Assembly: GCA_910579175.1 (NCBI GenBank)
Contig: CAJTTB010000009.1
Coordinates: 46,567-110,566, forward strand
Direction of reading: 5' to 3'
Source of the DNA: an uncultured Oscillospiraceae bacterium
GTDB taxonomy: Bacteria > Bacillota > Clostridia > Oscillospirales > Ruminococcaceae
Length of the DNA: 64,000 bases
Below are positions 52,666 through 61,292 of the stretch, piece after piece. Every line of letters begins with the position of its first letter. Position 1 is the first letter of the stretch. Under the pieces are notes generated by a model. That model saw nothing but the letters and a program-made list of their open reading frames with translations. It was not told the origin of the DNA and did no database searches. A program made the position numbers and the translations under genes.

Positions 52666-54186
52666 TTATTTGTTGTTTGCTGACCAAGCATCTATCTGAG
52701 ATTGTTTTTCAGCAATAATATCATCAATACCTGCTGCTTTCAATTCCTGATTAAAGACTGGTAAAGTCGTTTCTGGATCAAGTGCTCCACACATCAAAGC
52801 ATCATGATATTTTGCCACTACATTTGTACAAGCTGTTACCTGATTACGAACCTTACTAGAATCATAAGTAAATCCAAATGCAGCAGATTTTTCAGCGTTA
52901 TTATTAAAGTCTGTTTGAATTTTCCAATAATCTGCTGGATTGCCTTCCCAAACGTTTCCGATTGCTTGATTACACCACAACCAACCTCCACTTGTTGGAT
53001 AGCCACTGGTGCTTGCGTCAACGCCATCAGGATAAGCAATAATTTTTTGACCATTCGCTGCATCGCCTTTTACGACATAATGTTCGCCTTCAATACCAGA
53101 AATCAATAAGTTCATCACTTCTGGATTTGTATACATTTCATTCATCAATTTCATTGCAGCATCAGGATTTTTACATCCGTTGCTAATTGCCCAAGTAGCC
53201 ATCTGAACATCAGAAGTGGTAGAATAAGCAGAAACGATTTCAGAAACCACAATTTCAGTTGCATAGTTGCGTGTTTCCTGTACATCAAAGCCCGGTTTTA
53301 AATTCATAAATCCGCCAAATGCGCTACCTGCTTTCATCATGGTACCTACGTTCTCTGTGTTGTTGATACCATCTGCCATAATCAAACCTTCATTGTACCA
53401 TTTGCGCATACGGGTTACAAATTCTTTATAGAATTCTGTTTCGTATAAATTTACAACCTTTAACTCTTTACCTTTGTCCATCAAAACACCCAAGTTGGTC
53501 ATATCATCGCCCAAAGTATCCCAACCCCAGTTACGAACCAACTCACCATTGGAAGGAACTACAGGGATAATATCTGGTTCACCTGCTTTAATTTTGTGCA
53601 ATGCTTCTTCTAATTGATCTAATGTAGTGATGTTTTCATAGTCAATATCGTATTTATCACAGAGGTCTTTACGCATTTCAAATCCATAAGATTTTGCCAA
53701 GTCACGACCAGTTGTAATACCATAAATAGAATCTCCAACTTTACCACAATCGATAAATTCCTGACCAATGGCTTGTACCATTTCTTGACCATATTTTGCA
53801 ATTAAGTCATCCAATGGAATAATCTGTCCATTGTTTGCACAGGTAGCCAAAGGAGTCATATAAATTGGCAATACATCTGCACCTTCACCAGAGGAAAGCA
53901 TCAGTGTACTCTGTTGTACATAATTACCATAAGAAATCAAAGTCAAATTCATATTGATATTTAATTCTTCTTCTAAGATTTCATTTACTTTTGCAAGTAC
54001 TTTATCCTTATCCTTTTTGTCATTTCCCATCATAACAACATCTAATGTTGCCAATTCTTTTTCTTTTAAGGCATCCCCAGTAACCGCAGATATATCTTTG
54101 TCATCTCCCCCAGAACTATTACATGCACTCATCATAGAAAGAGACAATACCGCTGCCATTGCAATTGCAAATAATCTTTTTTTCAT
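52666..54186 (-). CDS. Extracellular solute-binding lipoprotein of the sugar ABC transporter
   Basis: A 506-aa lipoprotein. The signal peptide ends in the lipobox MSAC, with the lipidated Cys at residue 22, followed by a Gly/Ser/Asp-rich linker. The mature part matches large LplA/YtcQ-type family 1 binding proteins. First gene of the operon, with AAAGGG before its ATG and a 12-bp perfect inverted repeat 42-68 bp upstream. The 119 bp to the next gene may allow higher expression of the binding protein. Confidence 0.92.
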   Translation of the reverse strand: MKKRLFAIAMAAVLSLSMMSACNSSGGDDKDISAVTGDALKEKELATLDVVMMGNDKKDKDKVLAKVNEILEEELNINMNLTLISYGNYVQQSTLMLSSGEGADVLPIYMTPLATCANNGQIIPLDDLIAKYGQEMVQAIGQEFIDCGKVGDSIYGITTGRDLAKSYGFEMRKDLCDKYDIDYENITTLDQLEEALHKIKAGEPDIIPVVPSNGELVRNWGWDTLGDDMTNLGVLMDKGKELKVVNLYETEFYKEFVTRMRKWYNEGLIMADGINNTENVGTMMKAGSAFGGFMNLKPGFDVQETRNYATEIVVSEIVSAYSTTSDVQMATWAISNGCKNPDAAMKLMNEMYTNPEVMNLLISGIEGEHYVVKGDAANGQKIIAYPDGVDASTSGYPTSGGWLWCNQAIGNVWEGNPADYWKIQTDFNNNAEKSAAFGFTYDSSKVRNQVTACTNVVAKYHDALMCGALDPETTLPVFNQELKAAGIDDIIAEKQSQIDAWSANNK

Positions 54187-54227
54187 TTACCATTCAACCC
54201 TTTCATACTTCTATTTGCAACTTGTCT

Positions 54228-54254
54228 TGTATCATATCACAATGATATGATACA
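54228..54254. promoter_or_regulatory. Perfect 12-bp inverted repeat upstream of the sugar ABC operon
   Basis: TGTATCATATCA, a CAA spacer and TGATATGATACA. It lies between the binding-protein gene and the divergent YesM/YesN genes. It is a strong candidate operator, or a hairpin in the leader. The remainder of the 427-bp region holds the YesM-like gene promoter and AT-rich sequence. Confidence 0.6.
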
Positions 54255-54547
54255 GAACAATACCAAATCTATCCATACCCTCAAGTATATTTCAAAATAG
54301 ATTTATTTTATGTCTATTATTTTAACAGAAGCAACTTTTGATTTCTGTAAAAATTGTGACCATCACTTTAGAAATTATGACTTTATTTTTAAATTTATGT
54401 CAAAAATCTGTTTTATTTTTCTCTCTCGCTTATTTTTTTTATTCTAAATTGCATGTTGCTCCCTTTTCACTTGCACAAATAAATTTGTCGTTCATAAATT
54501 ATCACATGATCTTTTTGATTGTTGAGGAGTATTTATCACAAAAAGAG

Positions 54548-54576
54548 TTGTAGCGTGGTTTTCACCATGTTATAAT
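54548..54576 (+). promoter_or_regulatory. Promoter of the YesM/YesN-like two-component operon
   Basis: TTGTAG, 17 bp, TATAAT, 38 bp upstream of the kinase ATG. Confidence 0.65.
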
Positions 54577-54613
54577 AAATAATATCACAGCGTATCAAGA
54601 AGGGAATGATAAG

Positions 54614-56275
54614 ATGAAAAAACAACAGCGTCGTTCTTTTAAAAGAAGTTTATTGGCTGTTTGGATGATTGTAGCAATTCCATTGCTTGTACTACTGTTG
54701 TTTTACAATTATGTCTCTATGAAAATTTACTCTGAAAAGTATATCATTTCCAGTCAAAGTTCACTTGAACTTCATGCACAAAGATTTGAAAGAGATCTTG
54801 CTTCTTTGGATTCACTGCTCTCAGGAATTGCTGCAAGTAACTATTTTTCCACTTTTTCCACCGCTACCACTCCACTTCAAGCACACAATATGGCCTATAC
54901 CATTCTATCTCAATACCGAACGACCATTCGCACCTTTGGAAATGAACCCGCAAGCTCTCTATTTATCTATAACTGCGAACAAACCATTTACCGAGATGTC
55001 TTTTCTGAAAACTATGACTATCAACAACAAATGTCAATTCGCCTTTTTTTACAAACATTACCCTACGAACAATGGATTGATTATTCCAATCTTTGGGTCT
55101 CTGTTGAAATTGACCATCATTTCTACCTACTTAGAATGTTACAACAAAATCAAAGTTTCGCAGCAATTACAATCGACCTCTCTCAACTGATAAAGCACAG
55201 CAATCAGCCAGATAATTATATGACCTATCTCAATACAGAAAAACAACCTCTAGATCAATCCAATTTTTTATCTGATCATGTCATTCAACTGAATAAAGAT
55301 CTCTCCAAACCATATTTTTCTGGTCATCCAACCCGCTTTTTGGTATTGTGCTGTCCACTCAGTCAAACAAACTTGCATCTTCTGCTTTTGGTGCCACAGC
55401 CCAATCCTCTAAACCATCTAAAGGGAATTCAACTGTTTTTTCCAATTGCTGGAATTATCACCTTTATTTTATTAATCTTTAGTTATCACCGTCTAAAAAA
55501 TCATCTCCTTTCCCCTATGAGTCATCTGATTCACAACCTAAATTCTAACTATACCAACTCACAGCAAGAATATCTGATAGATGAATTCAAACAAGTGGAC
55601 GACCGTGTTTCCCAATTAAAATTAAAAGCTTACCAAAACGAATTAGAGCGTCAAAAAGCACAGATGCAATATCTACAACTGCAACTGCGCCCTCACTTTT
55701 TTCTAAACTGTTTAAAAAGTCTCTATGGTATGGCGCAACGAAAAAAATACGAACAAATTCAAGAGATGATTTTAGCCATTTCCAATCATCTGCGTTATTA
55801 TTTTCAAGACAATCTCCAGCTTGTCCCCTTAAAGCAGGAAATTTCTCATGTGATAAATTATATGAACATTCAAAAAATGGGACTTTATATCTCGCCCATC
55901 TGTGAAACTTCATTAGACAGCAATCTAGAAACATTTTTAGTCCCGCCACTCTTGTTACAGACCTTTGTGGAAAACTCTGTAAAATATGCCATGTATCCCA
56001 ACCAGCAACTCAAAATTTTTATCAAAGCTACAAAACTCACCAGCGAAGATGGTGACTATGCAGACATTGTAATTCACGATAATGGAAATGGTTTTTCTAA
56101 AGATGCTTTGGAAAAACTCAATGGAGATACCAATGAATTGCTTCTACAAAAACACATTGGTATCAACAACATTCTCCAGCGGTTAAAACTACTCTATCAT
56201 CAAAAAGCCGTTACTGTATTTTTTAATGACGAAGGAGCTGTAGTAGAAATCATTCTACCAATAGAAACTTCCTAA
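54614..56275 (+). CDS. YesM-type sensor histidine kinase
   Basis: A 553-aa membrane kinase. TM1 (about 13-35), an extracellular sensor of about 230 residues, TM2 (about 272-294), a linker, and a His_kinase domain with the phospho-His in LRPHFFLNCLKSLYG (about 360) follow in order. The HATPase has VPPLLLQTFVENSVKYAM, HDNGNGF and IGINNILQRL. This layout is typical of kinases that sense carbohydrates delivered to a neighbouring ABC system. The response regulator gene follows after 17 bp. Confidence 0.93.
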   Translation: MKKQQRRSFKRSLLAVWMIVAIPLLVLLLFYNYVSMKIYSEKYIISSQSSLELHAQRFERDLASLDSLLSGIAASNYFSTFSTATTPLQAHNMAYTILSQYRTTIRTFGNEPASSLFIYNCEQTIYRDVFSENYDYQQQMSIRLFLQTLPYEQWIDYSNLWVSVEIDHHFYLLRMLQQNQSFAAITIDLSQLIKHSNQPDNYMTYLNTEKQPLDQSNFLSDHVIQLNKDLSKPYFSGHPTRFLVLCCPLSQTNLHLLLLVPQPNPLNHLKGIQLFFPIAGIITFILLIFSYHRLKNHLLSPMSHLIHNLNSNYTNSQQEYLIDEFKQVDDRVSQLKLKAYQNELERQKAQMQYLQLQLRPHFFLNCLKSLYGMAQRKKYEQIQEMILAISNHLRYYFQDNLQLVPLKQEISHVINYMNIQKMGLYISPICETSLDSNLETFLVPPLLLQTFVENSVKYAMYPNQQLKIFIKATKLTSEDGDYADIVIHDNGNGFSKDALEKLNGDTNELLLQKHIGINNILQRLKLLYHQKAVTVFFNDEGAVVEIILPIETS

Positions 56276-56292
56276 AAGAAAGGAATTACCCA

Positions 56293-57873
56293 ATGAATAT
56301 ACTAATGGTAGACGACCAATATGATGTAATCCAAGGTATGCTTGAAGGTATTCGCTGGACTACTTTGCAAGTAAATCAAGTTTTTTATGCCTATAGCGTC
56401 CCTGAAGCGCAAGAACGCTTTGGCAGTGATGTCATTGATATTCTGTTATGTGATATTGAAATGCCCATTCAAAATGGACTAGAATTATTTCGTTGGGTAA
56501 AATCTCATTATCCCAATGTAGAATGTATCTTTTTAACTTCTCATTCTGATTTTGAATATGTACAAGAAGCCTTAAAATTAGGTGGATTTGACTATATTCT
56601 TCAACCTGCTCGTTATGAGGAAATCGAAGAAACCATACGCAGAGCCATCGAAAAAATTAAGATGCACCGCTATGAGCAAAAAATCTATGAATATGGAGCG
56701 TATTGGCAACAAAATGAAGATATTTTAATTGACAACTGTATGCGCAGTTACCTATTAGAGCAAACCATTGACCAGAAACAACTGCTGGAAGATTTATCCC
56801 AAACACGTTTGTCACTTACAAGTTCTGAGATATTTTTGCCAGTACTCATACAAATCATAAATCACGATCATCAGCTTGAAAATTGGAATTCAGGTCTATT
56901 CAAATATACTTTACAAAATATATTACAAGAGATTCTATGCCCATATGGCACATTTCTTGTGTTGATACAATTGAATGTCGCCCACTATTTATTATTATTT
57001 ACGCCAAATTCATCTTATACAGACCAATCCTTTGAACAGTTTCTAAAAGCCTGCGAACAACATTTAGAATGTTTTATCGCCTGTTATCTGGGACATCACT
57101 GTACACTCTCCTCTTTAAAACAAGAGTATTTTGAACTGGATACGATACGACAAGATAACATTGCTTTTTATCATGCGGTATTCCAAAAAGAAGATTGGAA
57201 TTATAAACAGCGTGTTTCTTTTCCATTGCCAGATATGGAACAATGGAAATTTCTAATGTTACATGACAGCAGTCAATCCGTTCGCACAAAAGCACACGAC
57301 TATTTGACACAAACTACCCAACAGGGAAATATGAGCTCACAACTACTGGTTCGGTTTACTCAAGATTATGTCAGAATGTTTTTGGAGGTCGCAAGAGAAT
57401 TTCAATTAAAAACACAGGATTTATTTTTTGAACACTATTCCATTGAAGGATATATTGGCGCATATACTTCCCTAGAACAAACCGAAAAACTAATCGATTT
57501 TACCATTGACTATATTCAAAAGCAAACTGGGAAAAATACAGATAAACTCTCACCAGTTGAACAAGCCATTGCATATATCAATCAAAATATTCAAAAGGAT
57601 TTAAGCCGCAATGAAATTGCCGAAGCAGTTTACCTCAATCCTGAATATTTATCAAGACTCTTTAAAAAGGCAAAAGGAATTTCTTTAGGCGACTTTATCA
57701 TTGCCAGAAAAATGGAAATCGCGCAATCTTTGCTTTCCAGTACGAACATTCCAGTAGGGATTATCGCGTCGAAAGTTGGATACTCCAATTTCTCTTACTT
57801 TTCCCAGGTATTTCGTAAATTCTGTGGGCTTTCCCCTGGAAAATATCGACAACAAACAGAAAAAAACAAATAG
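56293..57873 (+). CDS. YesN-type response regulator with AraC DNA-binding domain
   Basis: A 526-aa protein. The receiver domain (1-120) has an acidic pair in VDDQYD, the phospho-Asp in LLCDIEMP (about 56) and FLTSHSDFEYV. The middle 270 residues are a linker of unknown fold. The C-terminal 100 residues are an AraC double HTH (EIAEAVYLNPEYLSRLFKK, IASKVGYSNFSYFSQVFRKF). It likely activates the divergent sugar-uptake operon, possibly at the 54228-54254 repeat. Confidence 0.94.
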   Translation: MNILMVDDQYDVIQGMLEGIRWTTLQVNQVFYAYSVPEAQERFGSDVIDILLCDIEMPIQNGLELFRWVKSHYPNVECIFLTSHSDFEYVQEALKLGGFDYILQPARYEEIEETIRRAIEKIKMHRYEQKIYEYGAYWQQNEDILIDNCMRSYLLEQTIDQKQLLEDLSQTRLSLTSSEIFLPVLIQIINHDHQLENWNSGLFKYTLQNILQEILCPYGTFLVLIQLNVAHYLLLFTPNSSYTDQSFEQFLKACEQHLECFIACYLGHHCTLSSLKQEYFELDTIRQDNIAFYHAVFQKEDWNYKQRVSFPLPDMEQWKFLMLHDSSQSVRTKAHDYLTQTTQQGNMSSQLLVRFTQDYVRMFLEVAREFQLKTQDLFFEHYSIEGYIGAYTSLEQTEKLIDFTIDYIQKQTGKNTDKLSPVEQAIAYINQNIQKDLSRNEIAEAVYLNPEYLSRLFKKAKGISLGDFIIARKMEIAQSLLSSTNIPVGIIASKVGYSNFSYFSQVFRKFCGLSPGKYRQQTEKNK

Positions 57874-57895
57874 GACAATATTCCTGATACATGAT

Positions 57896-57930
57896 AAAAA
57901 GCTGTTGTAATTTGGATTACAACAGCTTTT
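57896..57930 (+). terminator. Terminator of the two-component operon
   Basis: AAAAAGCTGTTGTAAT and ATTACAACAGCTTTT form a stem of about 15 bp with a TTGG loop, 23 bp past the stop. It also faces the convergent gene at 57954-58781. Confidence 0.85.
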
Positions 57931-57953
57931 CACTTATACAATTATCATCTCAA

Positions 57954-58781
57954 TCACTCTGCAATGATTTTTTTCACCACTTCTAAATCTCTTTGATAAA
58001 TTTCTTGTGTTTTTTTATGGTTGCGCTTGCTAGAATTTTGAATATCCCGCACCACTAACATCAAATTTTCACGATTTGGCAAAGATTCAAAATCACTGTC
58101 ATCTTTGATATAATACTTATCCCCATCCACATTGGAATTATCAGAATAATCGGATAAGTCAACAAATGTCGCACCCAGTTCTTTTAAATCGTCATACTGT
58201 ACCTGGTCCAGTATATACACAATATGATATACTTCACTGACACTTGCCTGATACTTTACCACTGCTGCCATACGATAATTTGCGTCTTCCATTCCATTTG
58301 GATTATCATCTAGTGTAATGGGGTCAATTAACACCCGTTTCTTATCATCTTTATTGACATCCTCAACATATTGTGTCAGTGCTTCCTCCACTCCCTCATA
58401 AGAATAATTCGCATTTGCTGAAGTGGTAATTGCCATGATTTCTAAATCAAATTTATCTTTGGTCAACATATCATGAACAAACAGAATAACCAATGCTGCA
58501 ATTGCCAAAATACAAAAGGTCATTGCCTTATAATGATACCAATAATTCGCCCATTTTTCTTTGAATGTGGTGGGTTTTAATTCCACTTTTTTTTGATAGG
58601 CAACATGTTTGGAATGCACAGAATTGTAAATGGCTTCTCGTTCTTCTGGAGTTGTAGCTTGTTTGATTGCCTGTATTCGCTTACGATATTCAATATCACG
58701 TTTTCTACGACGATCTTCTCTTTCTTTTTCAGTCATCGGTTTTGATTGAGTGGATTGTTCCTTTTTTTGTTCTTCAGACAT
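57954..58781 (-). CDS. Uncharacterised single-pass membrane protein
   Basis: A 275-aa protein. The first 95 residues are highly charged and cytoplasmic (TEKEREDRRRKRDIEYRKR; TPEEREAIYNSVHSKHVAY). One TM helix follows (about 92-112, FCILAIAALVILFVHDM), then an extracytoplasmic domain of about 160 residues with VDLSDYSDN and SLPNRENLMLVV. No enzyme motif is recognised. It resembles the many Clostridia proteins with a basic N-terminal tail and a small extracellular domain of unknown role. Monocistronic. Confidence 0.75.
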   Translation of the reverse strand: MSEEQKKEQSTQSKPMTEKEREDRRRKRDIEYRKRIQAIKQATTPEEREAIYNSVHSKHVAYQKKVELKPTTFKEKWANYWYHYKAMTFCILAIAALVILFVHDMLTKDKFDLEIMAITTSANANYSYEGVEEALTQYVEDVNKDDKKRVLIDPITLDDNPNGMEDANYRMAAVVKYQASVSEVYHIVYILDQVQYDDLKELGATFVDLSDYSDNSNVDGDKYYIKDDSDFESLPNRENLMLVVRDIQNSSKRNHKKTQEIYQRDLEVVKKIIAE

Positions 58782-59069
58782 CGTTTTTCCTCTTTTTCTA
58801 TCCTGTGATTCATAGGGATTTTTATTTTATCATCCCACAGAAATTTTATTTTTCTCTCAATTTATGCAAAGATAACTATATCATATCTTTACCAAAGATT
58901 GAAGTCAACAAATTTTTTATGAATTTTTTGTATTGTCACCTCCATAAAATCAATCTAAATCAGTGGCTTTGAGTAAGCAAAAACCCGTTGAAAAATCAGT
59001 GGGTATATATACTTCCATTCAATCATAAAGATTTATAAAACCACAACTTTATATTTGTCATTGAAGCAT

Positions 59070-59324
59070 CAATGCCGCTTCTGTGGTCAAAAATGATATT
59101 ACCAACCAAATGACCGACGCTGTCGAATCCAGAGCCGCTATTATTGATGAATATGTCCTTTCTGCCGAGGAATATATGTCCGCTTTTGCTCTGGCCAGTG
59201 AGGTTCATGACCTGCTTCTCAACCCCCATGATCCTACGTTGTTACAGCAAGCTCAAAAGTATACTGAGGATTTTGCCTCCATCAAAGGCGTTTTTGAAGG
59301 GCTTTACATTGCTACTCTAGAAAC
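59070..59324 (+). pseudogene. Duplicated fragment of the chemotaxis receptor gene
   Basis: These 255 bp match 61394-61648 with one mismatch (T at 59318 for C) and no indels. They code receptor residues about 35-118, just after TM1 and into the Cache sensor. The fragment has no start codon or ribosome binding site in frame and stops at 59337 after a short unrelated tail. A GC-rich imperfect hairpin lies at about 59340-59385. Upstream (58782-59069) I see no gene. Confidence 0.9.
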
Positions 59325-59405
59325 TATAGAATGGTAACAGGCAGGGTGGCGGGATAGTCAATGTTTGCCCCACCGCCTTGTTCTTCATCTGCCCGATTGT
59401 GTCTA

Positions 59406-59435
59406 TTGACAAATAAATACAGTTTTTATTATAAT
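59406..59435 (+). promoter_or_regulatory. Promoter of the 296-aa protein gene
   Basis: TTGACA, 18 bp, TATAAT, about 125 bp upstream of the ATG. Confidence 0.65.
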
Positions 59436-59559
59436 GTAAAATGTAATATAAAAGTATATGGACAAACGTAAAATTGATAGGAAACCGCCCTATGGTTTAA
59501 TTTTGATTGCGTTCAAGAAAATCCATGAGAGGTTTCGCTAAATAAGGAGTGAATCATTT

Positions 59560-60450
59560 ATGCGAACACATTTATCAAGTGCCCAGAATATGTTTAGACT
59601 GCAAATGCAAAATCCAATGCAAAGAAGCATGGGACAAATGCAAAATTCTGGTTTAAAAAAGATAGTTCAGCAGATAAATGCCAATTATGCCAGCAAAAAA
59701 AGTCATGATATCGTTGAGCTGAGCCAAAAGGCACGGGAATTGCTAAATGCCTATAACACCAAAAAAACAGATGACACCAAGAATCCAGAAGCGGCTTCTA
59801 ATTATCAGAAGTACACAGCTGGAATGTTCAGCAAAGAAGAGTGGGCTGAAAAAGCAATTTTGGCACAGAGAGATGGAATCCAAACCGTTTCTGATATAAT
59901 CAACCACGCAAAATCTAAATTAGAGTATACAATGTCAAAAATTTCCGAGCTTGAAAACTATTTGAACGGCACAAGTACACATAGCGATCCTAATATGACA
60001 AAAGAGTTGGCAGAGACGTATCTGCATAACTACAAGCAAAGTATTCAATCAGACTATACAGATATCATTGAAAGTCACATAAATCCACATCGGTCCACAG
60101 TGGATGAATATGATGGATTCTCAGGCGGACTGGCATCAAAGGCAATGCAAAATCAGCTTGATTCTATTTCCGCTGAATCTTTGGGGCTTTCCAATCTATC
60201 AGGTGATCCTCAAGAGATTATGGAAGCATTAGAAAACGCATCCAAGATATTGGATGGAATGAAGCAAAACGTGGAAACTACCTATAAAGAGATGACTGGC
60301 AGCAAACAGATTATTGAACCCGCCAGAAGCACCTCTATCTTTGATGAAAAATCCAGTCTTGACTTCTTTGCGTCCCAGATGGAAAAATCCTATAGAATCA
60401 TAGATACTGCGCAGATAAAATTCACAGGTCAAACATTGAGTTTCCGATAA
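59560..60450 (+). CDS. Uncharacterised helical 296-aa protein
   Basis: A soluble, mostly helical protein with no signal peptide or TM helix. The N terminus is Met/Gln-rich (NMFRLQMQNPMQRSMGQMQN). The body has heptad-like stretches (about 90-130 and 225-250) and ends in IKFTGQTLSFR. The Met/Gln-rich start and coiled-coil body recall secreted or flagellar-type proteins, but no family is recognised. AAGGAG precedes the ATG, and it has its own promoter and terminator. Lies between the receptor fragment and the intact receptor gene, in accessory DNA. Confidence 0.7.
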   Translation: MRTHLSSAQNMFRLQMQNPMQRSMGQMQNSGLKKIVQQINANYASKKSHDIVELSQKARELLNAYNTKKTDDTKNPEAASNYQKYTAGMFSKEEWAEKAILAQRDGIQTVSDIINHAKSKLEYTMSKISELENYLNGTSTHSDPNMTKELAETYLHNYKQSIQSDYTDIIESHINPHRSTVDEYDGFSGGLASKAMQNQLDSISAESLGLSNLSGDPQEIMEALENASKILDGMKQNVETTYKEMTGSKQIIEPARSTSIFDEKSSLDFFASQMEKSYRIIDTAQIKFTGQTLSFR

Positions 60451-60609
60451 TATGGAATATTGAATGGGGCAAAATGTTTATGAATACAACTTTTATCAGT
60501 AAATGACAGTAAATTTCATAAGACATTTAGCCACCAACGGAAACGGCATATAGAAAAACCGTTAGATGGCGACTGACTATTGACACATCCCAGACGAAAA
60601 CGAATACCA

Positions 60610-60652
60610 AACGGCGGTTTTGAAACAACTGATTTCAAAATCGTCGTTTTTT
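60610..60652 (+). terminator. Terminator of the 296-aa protein gene
   Basis: AACGGCGGTTTTGAAA and TTTCAAAATCGTCGTT pair with one G-T and one mismatch, then TTTTAT. Confidence 0.75.
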
Positions 60653-61060
60653 ATGCTTGTCTATTTTTAGAGGGGACTTTTTTCTGGTCTTAACCAAATG
60701 GCATTGCACTTTATATCCGTTTTGCTTATGTAGACTGTCAAGAGACGCATAGCATTTTTTCGCAAAGAACGCGAAAAAATCTCTATGCTTAAACCTTTGA
60801 CCATCTGCACTACTGCAGCGACTGTTGTTGGGTTTTGTGGTGACTTTACCCCACCCGCCCCCCCAACCTCTCCCAAAGAGCAAAATGGAATACTACGCAA
60901 CAGGGCTTGAAAAAGCTTGATTTTCAAGATGTTGCGGACGTGAAAATCAACAGGGTAAGAGTTTTATATTACCTGCCCAAAAATCGGCTTCTAACTGTCC
61001 ATAAGCGCATTTTGCGCACTTTCTTCTTGCCCCGCTGAAAAAGTTTGTGTCAATAACTCA
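60653..61060. other. GC-richer non-coding island, probable mobile-element remnant
   Basis: The base composition changes from its AT-rich surroundings: runs such as CCCCACCCGCCCCCCC (about 60850) and the small palindrome GCGCATTTTGCGC (about 61005-61017) occur here. Overlapping short minus-strand frames at 60635-60927 are Pro/Gly/Ser-rich and lack a ribosome binding site. The sequence reminds me of intergenic parts of Tn1549/Tn916-type conjugative elements. No gene is supported in 60451-61292. Confidence 0.4.
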
Positions 61061-61292
61061 AAAAACACTTGACAAAATGCTTCATCATAAGCATAGCCAT
61101 ACTTTAGGTACTAAAAAAGCACTTTCTTGAGGAATGAATCAAATTTATCCTTTAAAAGAAACTTTTTTGACATCTTTCCATTGCTTACCATTATTACTGT
61201 AACAATTATGAAACTCTTGATATTTAAAAAAAGATAAGCGATATTATTAGTAAGGAATTCATCCTGAAATTTTTCCTAATGGAGGAGAGCTT

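Noticed and set aside
59083..59337. 84-codon ORF as an independent gene
   Set aside because: It is the internal duplicate of the receptor gene without ribosome binding site; annotated as a pseudogene fragment.
60635..60927. Two overlapping 82-86-codon minus-strand ORFs in the GC-rich island
   Set aside because: No ribosome binding site, low-complexity Gly/Pro/Ser content, overlapping frames; treated as non-coding remnant.
61140..61290. Sigma-28 type promoter before the chemotaxis receptor gene
   Set aside because: A GCGATAT-like -10 follows a TAAA box, but the spacing is about 9 instead of 15 bp.
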